A stretch of DNA of 64,000 bases from Corynebacterium pacaense (lineage in GTDB: Bacteria; Actinomycetota; Actinomycetes; Mycobacteriales; Mycobacteriaceae). Shown piece by piece: positions 11,313-24,635 of the stretch. The translations under genes were made by a program, and so were the position numbers. The stretch is taken from positions 186,001 to 250,000 of the forward strand of contig NZ_LT821240.1 in assembly GCF_900169525.1 (NCBI RefSeq), given 5' to 3'. Numbering within the stretch: position 1 is the first letter of the stretch; each line of letters opens with the position of its first letter. The notes under the pieces were generated by a model. The model saw nothing but the letters and a program-made list of their open reading frames with translations, was not told the DNA's origin and searched no databases.

Positions 11313-11319
11313 TGCTTCT

Positions 11320-12312
11320 CTAGCTCCTCAGTTCTCTGCCGGTGATGTCGAGGAAGACGTCCTCGAGTGAGCGGTGGTTGGTGCTCAGCGCCCGGATGAG
11401 CACGCCCTGGTCCGCAACGGCCGCACAGATTACGGCCAGTGCCGCCGGGGTCGGTTCCACCCGGAGGACGTAGGACATCGGCCGGCCGGAGCGGACCGTC
11501 ACGTGGTGCAGTCCGGCGGCTGCCAGTGCCTGCAGGAGCAGGTCGGTATCGAGTGCGGTGGAGGTCTCTATCGCCACCTGACCGCCCTGCTCCTGGTCGC
11601 GGATGGTCAGCTCCTCCGGGGTTCCCTCGGCGAGGATGCGGCCATGGTCGATGATCAGGACGTGATCGGCGAGGGCTTCCGCCTCATCCATCAGGTGCGT
11701 GCTCAGGACAACCGTCACCCCGTCGCGGCGCAGATCGTTGATCAGGGACCACACCATGTTGCGTGACTGGGTGTCCATTCCGGCTGTCGGCTCGTCGAGG
11801 AAGATGATCTCCGGCCTGCTGATCAGCGCGAGGGCGAGCGAGAGGCGCTGCTGCTGGCCTCCGGAGAGTCGGCGGTAGGGGGTCCGGCCCACGTTGCGCA
11901 GTCCCACCACATCAAGAAGCCACTCGGGATCGAGGGGATTGTCATTGTATGAGGCGGCGAGCCTGAGCATCTCGGTGACCCGGATGCTGTTGTAGGAGCC
12001 GCCACCCTGGAGCATGATGCCGATGCGGCGGCGCACCTGATCGGGATGCGTCGCGGGGTCGATGCCCAGTACCCGGATCTCCCCCGAGGTCGGGGCGGTG
12101 AACCCCTCGCACATCTCGATGGTGGTGGTTTTGCCCGCCCCGTTGGGTCCGAGCAGAGCGAATACGCTGCCGCGGGCGACGGAGAAGCTCAGGCCGTTGA
12201 CAGCGGTGATCTCGCCGAAGGATTTGACCACATTCCGCACCTCAATGGCGGAATCGGACGGACCTGCTGACGTGCCGGGGCGGGCCCGGGAGGCCGGAAA
12301 CTGAGTAGTCAC
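11320..12312 (-). CDS. ABC exporter ATP-binding protein, DrrA/CcmA-like
   Basis: A 330-aa ATPase. The Walker A motif GPNGAGKTTT is near residue 54, the signature LSGGQQQRLSLA near residue 149, Walker B IIFLDEPTAGMD near residue 169, and the switch histidine in STHLMDEAEA near residue 204. A roughly 90-residue C-terminal extension is common in daunorubicin-resistance-type ATPases. It directly precedes the permease gene and follows mptB by 6 bp, so mptB and both transporter genes may be one transcript. Substrate is unknown. Confidence 0.9.
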   Translation of the reverse strand: MTTQFPASRARPGTSAGPSDSAIEVRNVVKSFGEITAVNGLSFSVARGSVFALLGPNGAGKTTTIEMCEGFTAPTSGEIRVLGIDPATHPDQVRRRIGIMLQGGGSYNSIRVTEMLRLAASYNDNPLDPEWLLDVVGLRNVGRTPYRRLSGGQQQRLSLALALISRPEIIFLDEPTAGMDTQSRNMVWSLINDLRRDGVTVVLSTHLMDEAEALADHVLIIDHGRILAEGTPEELTIRDQEQGGQVAIETSTALDTDLLLQALAAAGLHHVTVRSGRPMSYVLRVEPTPAALAVICAAVADQGVLIRALSTNHRSLEDVFLDITGRELRS

Positions 12313-12318
12313 GATAGT

Positions 12319-14052
12319 TCAGTCTAAACCAAAAGTTTGACGCCTCCTCATTACCCCCCAGCCAAGTGCGACGATGAGCAGGAAACCGATCAGGGCGCCG
12401 AAATAAATGGCGAATATCGGTCCCGGTGGCAGCGCGAGACCCCTTGGTAGGACGAAGAAGCTCATTGCCGTGGAGTAGGCCACCACGCCGATCTGGAAGA
12501 AGAGTCGGTTCGCCCACGCGGAGAGGGGGAGAATCGCCCAGAGCAGGTACCAGGGATGGACCACCGGAAACAGGATCACCAGGACGAAGGTTGCCACCCC
12601 CAGCCCGCCGACGGCATGGATGCGTCCGCGGTAGGTGGCGAAGAGCATACGGAGCATGAACGCACCCGCGACCAGAACGCCCGCGGAGCGGGTGACGGTG
12701 AGAATGGCCGTGGTGTGGTCGCCGAGGCCCAGGAGCATGCCGATGAATCCTGTGATCACCCCGATGTCAGTGGTCATGGACATCCAGCTTCTGATCGTGG
12801 CGGCACCGCCCTGTCCGCTGATCCAGCCCGGTCCCACGCCGGTGATCACGGTGACAGCCGCCACGGACACCACCAGTACCACGATCTGGATGAGGATCGC
12901 CACGCCCAGGGCTGTGACGGAGTTCCTCTCCCTGGCGCGTAGCTCCCTCGCCAGGGCCATTCCGACGAACCCGAGGGCGATGAAGCCGGTTACCTTGACC
13001 ATTCCCGCACAGGAAATGAGGAACCCGCTTGCCGCCAGCATTCCGATCGCAGCGCGCCAGTGCCCGACACGGACCGCGTCGACGGCGCGCAGTCCGAGCT
13101 CGAGGCCCACGAGCATGAGTCCGAGGAGCAGGGACTCGTTGTGGATGCCGCCGATGAGATGGAGGATGAGCAGCGGATTGAGAATACCGAGCCAGATGGC
13201 AACCTCGGGGGACACCCGGCAGCGTCGCGCCAGCTTCGCCATCGCCCACCCCGCGGCGATCACCCCGAGGATGGACACGATTCTGTGACCGTAGACACCG
13301 GCGATGATGCTGTTGTCGGTGATCCTGCTTATCGACGCCGCGATGCCCAGGGCGACCGGACCGTAGGGGGAGGGGGAGTGGGCCCAGATGAAGGGCACGG
13401 ATCTGGCCAGATGATTGTCCGGGCCCAGAAGATCCAGGGGGCCGCCGGAATAGGGATCGAGACCATCGGCCACCGTCGCCCCCTGCGCGAGGTAGGAGTA
13501 GATGTCCTGGGTGAACATCGGCGCGGTCAGTGAGATCGGCGCGATCCAGGCGACGAAGGTCCTGCGCAGCATCGCGATGCTGACCCGGGCGGGTCTGCTG
13601 TCGCGCCTGGTGATGGAGACCCCGGTGAACGGTGCCATGAGAACCCACGCCAGGACGAGCAGTCCGACACCGATGAGCACAATCATCGAGGAGGTCTGGA
13701 GCATCCTGCTCATCAGGTTGCCGCCGGGAAAGGCGACGTAGGGATTGTTGACAACGGGAAGGGCCCCGGCGCCCAGTGCGCCGAAGGCGATCATCAGTGA
13801 GCCGACGGTGCCGATGTAGCGCAACGTGGCGAAGCGGCGGACCTCCATGCCGGAGAGGGACGCCAGTTCGCTACCGGAGTCGCTGTTGATGTGCAGCGCC
13901 GAGGACCGGGATCCGGCGACCCCGAGATAGGGAAGCTCATTGGCGATGGAGCGGAACGGACCGGGCAGACGACTCCTCCAGGCTGCCGCCCCGGACGCCC
14001 CTGGTTTCGGGTCCTGCTTCACGTCGTCGGTCACGGCCAACAGTGTACCCAT
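12319..14052 (-). CDS. mptB: Alpha-(1->6)-mannopyranosyltransferase MptB
   Basis: A 577-aa polytopic protein with about 13 hydrophobic segments, a GT-C fold glycosyltransferase that uses polyprenyl-phosphate mannose to start the alpha-1,6 mannan core of lipomannan/lipoarabinomannan. The acidic catalytic loop after the second helices (APMFTQDIYSYLAQG, near residue 178) is the family hallmark. The HSPSPYGP motif near residue 221 is also typical. Position directly upstream of and divergent from sufR is conserved in Corynebacterium and Mycobacterium. Identification rests on this context plus the GT-C pattern; MptA-like paralogues are the main alternative. Confidence 0.85.
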   Translation of the reverse strand: MGTLLAVTDDVKQDPKPGASGAAAWRSRLPGPFRSIANELPYLGVAGSRSSALHINSDSGSELASLSGMEVRRFATLRYIGTVGSLMIAFGALGAGALPVVNNPYVAFPGGNLMSRMLQTSSMIVLIGVGLLVLAWVLMAPFTGVSITRRDSRPARVSIAMLRRTFVAWIAPISLTAPMFTQDIYSYLAQGATVADGLDPYSGGPLDLLGPDNHLARSVPFIWAHSPSPYGPVALGIAASISRITDNSIIAGVYGHRIVSILGVIAAGWAMAKLARRCRVSPEVAIWLGILNPLLILHLIGGIHNESLLLGLMLVGLELGLRAVDAVRVGHWRAAIGMLAASGFLISCAGMVKVTGFIALGFVGMALARELRARERNSVTALGVAILIQIVVLVVSVAAVTVITGVGPGWISGQGGAATIRSWMSMTTDIGVITGFIGMLLGLGDHTTAILTVTRSAGVLVAGAFMLRMLFATYRGRIHAVGGLGVATFVLVILFPVVHPWYLLWAILPLSAWANRLFFQIGVVAYSTAMSFFVLPRGLALPPGPIFAIYFGALIGFLLIVALGWGVMRRRQTFGLD

Positions 14053-14081
14053 GGCGCAGACCTTCGGAGAGAGCTCACACC

Positions 14082-14134
14082 CGTGTCATTTGTGACACGA
14101 CAGTCATGGAATCACTCTTGTGATGCGGATCACT
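14082..14134. promoter_or_regulatory. Two palindromes in the mptB/sufR gap, one GlxR-like
   Basis: A perfect 7-bp inverted repeat, CGTGTCA-TTTG-TGACACG, spans 14082-14099, some 30 bp upstream of the mptB start. A second dyad at 14119-14134 reads TGTGA-N6-TCACT, one base off the TGTGA-N6-TCACA consensus of corynebacterial GlxR (CRP family). Both lie closer to mptB than to sufR. Binding is inferred from sequence only. Confidence 0.45.
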
Positions 14135-14261
14135 CAACCATATTCGGGCCGGCGGAGCACGCTGCATGGATAGGTGGACCTAAGTGGAGCATCCGGATTC
14201 CACGGACGACATCGGGCAACCGGGAGACCCCGGGCCACGGTCGGGGAATTGGACAGGGGAA

Positions 14262-14284
14262 TAGAATTAAGGAACACTTGTGTT
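14262..14284 (+). promoter_or_regulatory. Candidate suf promoter and SufR operator
   Basis: A -10-like hexamer TAGAAT lies at 14262-14267. Six bases later, over the expected transcription start, comes an AACAC-TT-GTGTT dyad (14273-14284). Its position about 65 bp upstream of the autoregulator gene sufR makes it a good operator candidate for SufR. No convincing -35 box is visible. Confidence 0.45.
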
Positions 14285-14347
14285 GTCTAAAAGTGAAGGT
14301 GAAAAACCGTAGGTTGAATTCGATCGTGGGAGCAGGAGGTGACATCG

Positions 14348-15058
14348 ATGGGCAGCGTTTCCGAATCCGGTACCGAGATGCGCAACGTCGAAGGCGACAC
14401 GCGCCGCCACATCATGTTGATCCTGCTGGAACGGGCCCCCTCCACCACGGCCGATATTGCGGAACAGCTTCAACTTTCCACAGCAGGAGTGCGAAGACAC
14501 TTAGACAACCTGGTCGAAGAGAACCTTGTGGAGGCCACAAAAGCCCGCCACAATCCCGGCGGGCAGAAAGCCCGGGGCCGGCCGGCGAAATCCTTCCGGT
14601 TGACCGACAAGGGACGTTCACTCTTCGGCCATGAATACGATACCCTCGCCACTTCGGCACTGGACGCCCTCCGGGAAATCGGTGGGGAAGGTGCGGTGAG
14701 GGAGTTTGCGCGGAGGCGGATCGCGACAATCGTCGAGGGGATCACCCCGGCGGATGTCACGGAGAAATCGGTGGAGCACACAGCCCGGGCTCTGGCCGAG
14801 GCCTTCAGCAGACACGGTTATGCAGCAACAGTCGACGGTGCCGGTGCCGGACTGCAGATATGTCAGCACCACTGCCCCATTTCCAATGTCGCTTCGGAAT
14901 TCCCGGAGCTCTGCGAAGCGGAGCACCACGCCGTATCCGAGCTGTTGGGGCAACACACCCAGCCACTGGCCACCATTGCGGACGGCCACGGTATCTGCAC
15001 AACCAATATTCCATTGACACCCATTACCCACACTTCTGATGAAAGGAGCGGATCATGA
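14348..15058 (+). CDS. sufR: Iron-sulfur-sensing transcriptional regulator SufR
   Basis: A 236-aa ArsR/DeoR-type winged-helix repressor of the suf operon. The HTH covers roughly residues 20-65 ([21 protein letters not shown]), followed by the basic wing [12 protein letters not shown]. Cysteines at about 172, 176 and 189 give a C-X3-C-X12-C pattern, the Fe-S ligand set of SufR proteins. The ATG at 14348 is chosen because AGGAGG (14334-14339) precedes it by 8 nt; a GTG 9 bp upstream overlaps that site. Its stop overlaps the sufB start (ATGA), so the sensor is translationally coupled to the genes it controls. Confidence 0.93.
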   Translation: MGSVSESGTEMRNVEGDTRRHIMLILLERAPSTTADIAEQLQLSTAGVRRHLDNLVEENLVEATKARHNPGGQKARGRPAKSFRLTDKGRSLFGHEYDTLATSALDALREIGGEGAVREFARRRIATIVEGITPADVTEKSVEHTARALAEAFSRHGYAATVDGAGAGLQICQHHCPISNVASEFPELCEAEHHAVSELLGQHTQPLATIADGHGICTTNIPLTPITHTSDERSGS

Positions 15059-16500
15059 CTTCGACAACGACGAATCCAGGGGTTTCCGAACCCCTGACCG
15101 ATGACCAGATCATCGAGTCCATCGGACCGTACAACTACGGCTGGCACGACTCCGATGACGCGGGATCCTCCGCACGGCGAGGACTGAACGAGGATGTCGT
15201 CCGCGATATCTCCGCCAAGAAGAACGAGCCGGAATGGATGCTCCAGCAGCGTCTCAAGGCACTGTCCATCTTTGAGAAGAAGCCGGTCCCGACCTGGGGC
15301 GCGGACCTCTCGGGCATTGATTTCGACAACATCAAGTACTTCGTCCGCTCCACCGAGAAGCAGGCACAGTCCTGGGAGGATCTCCCGGAGGACATCAAGA
15401 GCACCTATGACAAGCTCGGCATCCCGGAGGCTGAAAAGCAGCGCCTGGTCGCGGGCGTGGCGGCTCAGTACGAGTCCGAGGTAGTCTACCACCAGATCCG
15501 CGAGGACCTGGAGGAAAAAGGTGTCATCTTCCTGGACACCGATACCGCACTCAAGGAGCACTACGATCTCTTCAAGGAGTACTTTGGAACCGTCATCCCC
15601 GCAGGTGACAACAAGTTCTCCGCTCTGAACTCCGCGGTGTGGTCCGGTGGATCCTTCATCTACGTGCCCAAGGGCGTCCACGTGGACATCCCGCTGCAGG
15701 CGTACTTCCGCATCAACACCGAGAACATGGGCCAGTTCGAGCGGACCCTGATTATCGTCGACGAGGATGCCTACGTGCACTACGTCGAAGGCTGCACCGC
15801 TCCGATCTACAAGTCGGACTCCCTACACTCCGCCGTCGTGGAGATTATCGTGAAGAAGGGTGGGCGCTGCCGGTACACCACCATTCAGAACTGGTCGAAC
15901 AACGTCTACAACCTCGTGACCAAGCGGACCAAGGTCGAAGAGGGCGGCACCATGGAATGGGTCGACGGCAATATCGGTTCAAAGGTCACCATGAAGTACC
16001 CGGCCGTGTGGATGACGGGACCCTACGCCAAGGGCGAGGTGCTCTCCGTTGCCTTCGCCGGCGAGGGTCAGTTCCAGGACACCGGTGCCAAGATGACGCA
16101 CATGGCCCCGTACACCTCCTCGAACATCGTCTCCAAGTCCGTCGCCCGCGGTGGCGGACGCGCCGCATACCGCGGCCTGGTACAGATCAATGCCAACGCC
16201 CACCATTCCACCTCGAACGTGGAGTGCGACGCGTTGTTGGTTGATGATATCTCCCGCTCGGACACCTATCCCTACAACGACATCCGCAACGACCACGTCT
16301 CGCTCGGCCACGAGGCCACCGTGTCCCAGGTCTCCGAGGAGCAGCTGTTCTACCTCATGAGCAGGGGACTGGCCGAGGAGGAGGCGATGGCGATGATCGT
16401 CCGTGGATTCGTTGAGCCGATCGCCAAGGAGCTGCCGATGGAGTACGCCCTGGAGCTCAACCGACTGATCGAACTGCAGATGGAAGGATCGGTGGGCTAA
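15055..16500 (+). CDS. sufB: Fe-S cluster scaffold subunit SufB
   Basis: A 481-aa component of the SufBCD complex on which Fe-S clusters are built in the cytosol. The beta-helix core includes [18 protein letters not shown] near residue 198, and the C-terminal SufB/SufD segment [20 protein letters not shown] near residue 418. A conserved cysteine lies in [10 protein letters not shown] near residue 391. There is no intein, unlike some mycobacterial SufB proteins. Overlaps sufR by 4 bp and precedes sufD by 5 bp. Confidence 0.97.
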   Translation: MTSTTTNPGVSEPLTDDQIIESIGPYNYGWHDSDDAGSSARRGLNEDVVRDISAKKNEPEWMLQQRLKALSIFEKKPVPTWGADLSGIDFDNIKYFVRSTEKQAQSWEDLPEDIKSTYDKLGIPEAEKQRLVAGVAAQYESEVVYHQIREDLEEKGVIFLDTDTALKEHYDLFKEYFGTVIPAGDNKFSALNSAVWSGGSFIYVPKGVHVDIPLQAYFRINTENMGQFERTLIIVDEDAYVHYVEGCTAPIYKSDSLHSAVVEIIVKKGGRCRYTTIQNWSNNVYNLVTKRTKVEEGGTMEWVDGNIGSKVTMKYPAVWMTGPYAKGEVLSVAFAGEGQFQDTGAKMTHMAPYTSSNIVSKSVARGGGRAAYRGLVQINANAHHSTSNVECDALLVDDISRSDTYPYNDIRNDHVSLGHEATVSQVSEEQLFYLMSRGLAEEEAMAMIVRGFVEPIAKELPMEYALELNRLIELQMEGSVG

Positions 16501-16505
16501 GCCCA

Positions 16506-17684
16506 ATGACTGAAGCAACTGTTGTAAAGAATGCAACCCCGCACAACACCAAGGGTGATGTGTTCACCTCGTACAACGTCGAGGATTTTGATATCCCACG
16601 GGGCCGCGACGAGGTGTGGCGTTTCATTTCGCTGCGCCGCCTCAGGGGTCTGCACAACGGTGAGTTCGCTCCCGCCACCACCCCGGACGTGACGGTGGAG
16701 ATCCCCGCCGACGCGGAGGGGGCCTCCCACGAGGTCGTCGGTCGCGACGATCCGCGCCTCGGTCGGGCGGGTGCACCGGTCGACCGCGTCGCCGCACAGG
16801 CGTGGACCTCCATGGAGCAGGGTGACATCGTCACTTTCGCCCGCAACACCCACAACCCTTCGCCCGTGACCATCACGGTCAACGGCAGGGGCGAGGGCCT
16901 GACCTCCTTCGGTGCGATCTCTGTCGAGGTGGAGGAGGGCGCTGATGCCATCGTCACCCTGCGTTACCTCGGTTCCGGCACCCACGCGGACAACGTCGAG
17001 TTCCTCGTCGGTGACAACGCGCGCCTGACGGTGATCGTCGATACGCACTGGTCCGAGGACGCCGTGCACCTGAGCAACCAGCTTGCCCGGATCGGTCGGG
17101 ACGCCACCCTGCGCCACACCATCGCCACCTTCGGTGGCAGCGTCGTCAGGATCGTTCCCCGTGTCATCTTCACCGGACAGGGCGGCGACGCCGAGATGCT
17201 CGGCGTCTATTTCGCCGATGACGGCCAGTACTTCGAACAGCGTCTCCTCGTCGACCACGCGGTGCCGAACTGCCGCTCGAACGTCCTCTACAAGGGTGCG
17301 CTGCAGGCGGACAAGACCTCAGACAAGCCGGAGGCCCGAACCTGCTGGGTCGGCGACGTGCTGATCCGTGCCAATGCCCACGGCACCGACACCTATGAGG
17401 CGAACCGGTCACTGGTACTCACCGAGGGTGCCCGCGCCGATGCCATCCCCAACCTCGAGATCGAGACGGGGCAGATTGTCGGTGCAGGTCACGCGGCCAC
17501 CGTCGGCCGATTCGACGACGAGCACGTGTTCTACCTCCAGGCCCGCGGCATCCCCGCGGACGAGGCCCGCAGGCTGATCGTCCGTGGCTTCTTCAACGAG
17601 GTCATCAACAAGGTACCGGTCCGGTCGATCCGTGAGGAACTCGAAAACCGCGTCGGATCCGAGCTCAACGCGCTCGGAATGTAA
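16506..17684 (+). CDS. sufD: Fe-S cluster assembly protein SufD
   Basis: A 392-aa paralogue of SufB and the third member of the SufBCD scaffold, thought to help deliver iron. The C-terminal beta-helix signature GAGHAATVGRFDDEHVFYLQARG (partly quoted: HAATVGRFDDEHVFYLQ) is near residue 330, followed by EARRLIVRGFFNEVI. The N-terminal domain is divergent, as usual. It starts 5 bp after sufB and is followed after 48 bp by sufC, within one operon. Confidence 0.95.
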   Translation: MTEATVVKNATPHNTKGDVFTSYNVEDFDIPRGRDEVWRFISLRRLRGLHNGEFAPATTPDVTVEIPADAEGASHEVVGRDDPRLGRAGAPVDRVAAQAWTSMEQGDIVTFARNTHNPSPVTITVNGRGEGLTSFGAISVEVEEGADAIVTLRYLGSGTHADNVEFLVGDNARLTVIVDTHWSEDAVHLSNQLARIGRDATLRHTIATFGGSVVRIVPRVIFTGQGGDAEMLGVYFADDGQYFEQRLLVDHAVPNCRSNVLYKGALQADKTSDKPEARTCWVGDVLIRANAHGTDTYEANRSLVLTEGARADAIPNLEIETGQIVGAGHAATVGRFDDEHVFYLQARGIPADEARRLIVRGFFNEVINKVPVRSIREELENRVGSELNALGM

Positions 17685-17732
17685 CAGCAGCTTCTCCAGT
17701 ACAGATCCGCATAACCCCGAAAGTTTGTCTAC

Positions 17733-20200
<2,468 letters not shown>

Positions 20201-20204
<4 letters not shown>

Positions 20205-20587
20205 CCAACCCGAATTCCGAAAGCACCTTCGAGGCCCCGGGGATTGAACGTCCCGAGCAGTCGGAGGCGGACCTGGCAAAGGCGAGCGATGTCGAGGAGT
20301 ACATGCGCGATGTCATCGACCCCGAGCTGGGCATCAACGTCGTGGACCTCGGACTGGTCTACGACATCTACATGATCGACGGCACCGAGGCGCACATCGA
20401 CATGACGCTGACCTCGCCGGCCTGCCCGCTGACCGACGTGATCGAAGATCAGGCGCAGGCCGCGGTCGTGGGCAACGGCGTCGCGGAGAAGCTCTCCCTG
20501 AACTGGGTGTGGATGCCCCCGTGGGGTCCGCACATGATCACCGAGGAGGGCCGCGAACAGCTGCAGGCACTGGGCTTCGCGGTCTAG
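20201..20587 (+). CDS. sufT: SufT-like MIP18/DUF59 Fe-S maturation protein
   Basis: A 128-aa member of the MIP18/DUF59 family, small proteins that assist Fe-S cluster maturation of client enzymes. The family core VIDPELGINVVDLGLVYDI is near residue 39, and the SPACPLTDVI cysteine motif near residue 76. The start ATG at 20201 overlaps the sufU stop, which fits the 4-bp coupling used throughout the operon. An acidic 30-residue N-terminal extension precedes the domain. It is the last suf gene; its stop overlaps by 4 bp the stop of the convergent flavoprotein gene. Confidence 0.92.
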
Positions 20588-21654
20588 TCCCGCGCACCCC
20601 AGGCAATAGCCCGGGGAAAGGCCCTGAGCACCGCAAGCGCGGTTCCCGGGGCCTTTTTTGCCACCCGCAGGAAGATGCGCAGCATCACCCCTGCCGTTCG
20701 GACGGGGTCCGAGCCGGTCAGATAGGCTCTGAGATCATCCTCCCCGAGAGCGAGGACGACGGAGAAGAAGCGCCGTGTCTGGGCGGGTGACAGCCTGAGC
20801 AGCACCGCGAGGCCGCGACGCTGCAGGAAGTGGTTGAGATGCCACGCCGCGGGCCGCGGGCGACGCCCGGCGAGCACGCGGTCGAGCATTCCATCGGTGG
20901 CCGCCAGCACCTCGCCGACGCTGTAACCGGTCGCTGGGTGCATCCATCCCGCGGCGCCGCCGATATGGACGCGGCCGCCCCTGCGATCGCGGGGGACTAC
21001 ACCGGGACCCAGCGGAAAGTCCACTATCTCCGTACCCGCTATCCTCCCTGTGATTCCCAGCATGGCCATTCGTGCCAGGCATTTTCTCTCCAGCAGCGGC
21101 AATAGCTCATCCGGAGGATCCGTGGTCGCCAGGATCGTTTCCTCGATGAGCCAGTGCCCCCCGCCGAGCGGGATGCGGTAGCTGAAGGTCGACGGGGCGT
21201 CACCGAAGCCAGGGACGGGGGAGAAGTCCATCAGCACCGCGTCCGGCTCCCGGTCGGTGGTGATGATGAATCCGTGGGCGAGCTGCCTGGCCGACAGAGT
21301 TGACTCCGGAACACTGATGAAGGTGTGTGCCGCCGGCAGCCGCTTCGAGAGCGGGGCGGAGCCGCGGAGGACCGGGAAACCACCGAGCCGCTTCTCCCAC
21401 TTCGGCGCGAGCACCACGTACCGCGACCGCAGGCGCCGGCGTACCCCGTCCGCGATGACCCAGGGGCGGAACTCGGCGGCGATTCCGGCGTCCGGGAACC
21501 AGCCCGGAATCTGATCCGCCCACACCCCGATGGTGCCCGGCGCGTTCGGCCCCGCGGGGTCGATGCCGAGAACCCGGAGTCCGCGGGCGGCCGCGCGGTG
21601 TGCGGCCACGGTGCCGGAGGGGCCGAGTCCGATGACGGTGGCGTCGTAAAGCAT
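20584..21654 (-). CDS. Lycopene-cyclase-type FAD-dependent protein
   Basis: A 356-aa flavoprotein resembling the CrtY/CrtL lycopene cyclase family. The N-terminal dinucleotide motif is VIGLGPSGTVAA (residues 7-18). A MDFSPV segment near residue 143 and FSYRIPLGGGHWLIEET near residue 158 match the substrate-domain pattern of these cyclases. The second FAD region is IGGAAGWMHPATGYSVG near residue 232. Known corynebacterial carotenoid pathways instead use small CrtYe/CrtYf-type membrane cyclases, so its substrate is uncertain and no other carotenoid gene is nearby. It starts 2 bp after the stop of the upstream hypothetical gene and is convergent with suf. A role in modifying an isoprenoid or quinone is speculation. 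Confidence 0.7.
   Translation of the reverse strand: MLYDATVIGLGPSGTVAAHRAAARGLRVLGIDPAGPNAPGTIGVWADQIPGWFPDAGIAAEFRPWVIADGVRRRLRSRYVVLAPKWEKRLGGFPVLRGSAPLSKRLPAAHTFISVPESTLSARQLAHGFIITTDREPDAVLMDFSPVPGFGDAPSTFSYRIPLGGGHWLIEETILATTDPPDELLPLLERKCLARMAMLGITGRIAGTEIVDFPLGPGVVPRDRRGGRVHIGGAAGWMHPATGYSVGEVLAATDGMLDRVLAGRRPRPAAWHLNHFLQRRGLAVLLRLSPAQTRRFFSVVLALGEDDLRAYLTGSDPVRTAGVMLRIFLRVAKKAPGTALAVLRAFPRAIAWGARD
20618..20659 (+). terminator. Rho-independent terminator of the suf operon
   Basis: A GC-rich imperfect hairpin with paired arms at 20620-20624/20630-20634 and 20639-20643/20649-20653 around an AAGC loop is followed by six Ts (20654-20659). It ends transcripts reading out of the suf operon. 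It lies inside the 3' coding end of the convergent flavoprotein gene. Confidence 0.75.
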
Positions 21655-21656
21655 CG

Positions 21657-22220
21657 TCAGAGCAGGCAGCCGGTCAGGAAGGCGGCGTTCGCCGGGTGCA
21701 GCGCGAAGTCGGAGGGACGGTCCTCGAAGGGCCCGGGCGACCCGTCGGCGATGTCGGACAATGCGTTGACGCAGAATTCGACACGTTCGCCGAAATCGGC
21801 CCCGGAGGTGATCACACTGCCCAGGACCCGGCCACGTTCGAAGGACTGGTCGTCCGTGGCGGCGGTGACGATGAAGGCGAGGAGTGCGAGGCCGAGGACC
21901 GGCCCGATGTACCCTCGGCGTGCCCGGGGTTTAGCCGGGCTCTGCTCCCGGCCGTAGTTGAGCACCTCACCATGGACGGTGGCGTTGCGCTGCCGGGGGT
22001 CCGGTACGGGAGCAGCCGAGAGATCCGTCACCGATGCAGGTGCGATCCCGTACTTTCCCAGCTCCTCCAGCAGTTCCCGGTGCGCCGGTGGCCGGGCGAA
22101 CCGCAGGACCATGCTGCCCCGCTGATATTGGTTGAGTGTGTAGGAGACGCGGTAGTCCGTCCCCGACTCCGATCCCGTGGTCGAATCTCCCTGGCCCTGC
22201 GGAATTCTCCTGGCGCTCAT
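21657..22220 (-). CDS. Hypothetical single-span membrane protein
   Basis: A 187-aa protein I do not recognise. Residues 1-105 are soluble and polar. A single transmembrane segment (GPVLGLALLAFIVTAA) lies near residue 105, followed by an extracytoplasmic tail of about 65 residues holding two cysteines, one in VEFCVNAL and one in FLTGCLL, which could form a disulfide. It is probably co-transcribed with the flavoprotein gene that begins 2 bp later. No function can be assigned. Confidence 0.7.
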   Translation of the reverse strand: MSARRIPQGQGDSTTGSESGTDYRVSYTLNQYQRGSMVLRFARPPAHRELLEELGKYGIAPASVTDLSAAPVPDPRQRNATVHGEVLNYGREQSPAKPRARRGYIGPVLGLALLAFIVTAATDDQSFERGRVLGSVITSGADFGERVEFCVNALSDIADGSPGPFEDRPSDFALHPANAAFLTGCLL

Positions 22221-22297
22221 GCCTTACCACCCTAAGCACTGTCGACGGATGGCGTCGGGAATTGATCGTGGCGGAGGAGTTGATACACTGAGCCGTT

Positions 22298-23929
<1,632 letters not shown>

Positions 23930-23956
23930 CGGTTGGGTCCGAGGCACGACGCCGGG

Positions 23957-24481
23957 CTACGGCGCCCATCCGTTGATCTTCTGTTCCACCGCGCACAGCG
24001 CGGCATCTGTGATGCAGCCCTGCCCGCAGGCGTGCCGTGTCTGCCGCTCGCCCGTGGACGGATTGGGGTTTCCCAGAGAGTCGGTCCCGTACCCGCAGAC
24101 CGCGGCGGGACAGGTGCCACCTTCTGCCACCGGGATGTCACTGAGGTCGTAAGCCGGCTCGGCCCCGAGGTTGTCCCAAGTGCGATGGGCGGGATCGCTC
24201 ACGAACGCGTCGGTGCCTGGGCACCGGTTCCCGGCTCCCGTTGATGTCCAGATTGAATCCGGCGTCGCTTGCTCCCGGGTGGGCAGGGGAGCGGGGTCCT
24301 CCGTGAGGGCGGGGGTTTCGCTGGTTGCATGCGCGTGAGTGGTCGGTGCCGGGCGGGACGAGGTCGGGGAGGTGATGCTGGTGGCGGTCGTTGGAGGCGG
24401 TCCCGGAAGGTAGTCCGCGCAGCATGCGGTAAGTCCCGCCGAGATCGCCACCGCGGATATGGTGAGCAGGATGCGTTTCAT
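23957..24481 (-). CDS. Cysteine-rich putative lipoprotein
   Basis: A 174-aa protein with a signal peptide (MKRILLTISAVAISAGLTAC) whose lipobox LTAC marks C20 as the lipid-anchored residue. A Thr/Pro/Ser-rich linker (residues 30-75) could be glycosylated. The C-terminal 90 residues hold six or more cysteines (NRCPGT, GGTCPAAVCGYG, HACGQGC, ALCAVE), suggesting a compact disulfide-bonded domain at the cell surface. I recognise no family. It is convergent with the ABC-F gene. Confidence 0.72.
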   Translation of the reverse strand: MKRILLTISAVAISAGLTACCADYLPGPPPTTATSITSPTSSRPAPTTHAHATSETPALTEDPAPLPTREQATPDSIWTSTGAGNRCPGTDAFVSDPAHRTWDNLGAEPAYDLSDIPVAEGGTCPAAVCGYGTDSLGNPNPSTGERQTRHACGQGCITDAALCAVEQKINGWAP

Positions 24482-24635
24482 GGTCGGGTCCCCTCGGGAG
24501 CGCCGGGGCGCTGCACGCGGCGGGGCACCGGGGTCCGTGCAATAGGATGGTTGCCGGCAGCTGGAACCAAGCCAACCCGGGTGGCGCGTCGGTAGCCCCC
24601 GTGTTCATTTCCGGCGGTGGACAGGGTAGGAGACG

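Noticed and set aside
15055..16500. Intein in SufB, as seen in some mycobacteria
   Set aside because: The 481-aa frame is continuous with no insertion or splice-site motifs.
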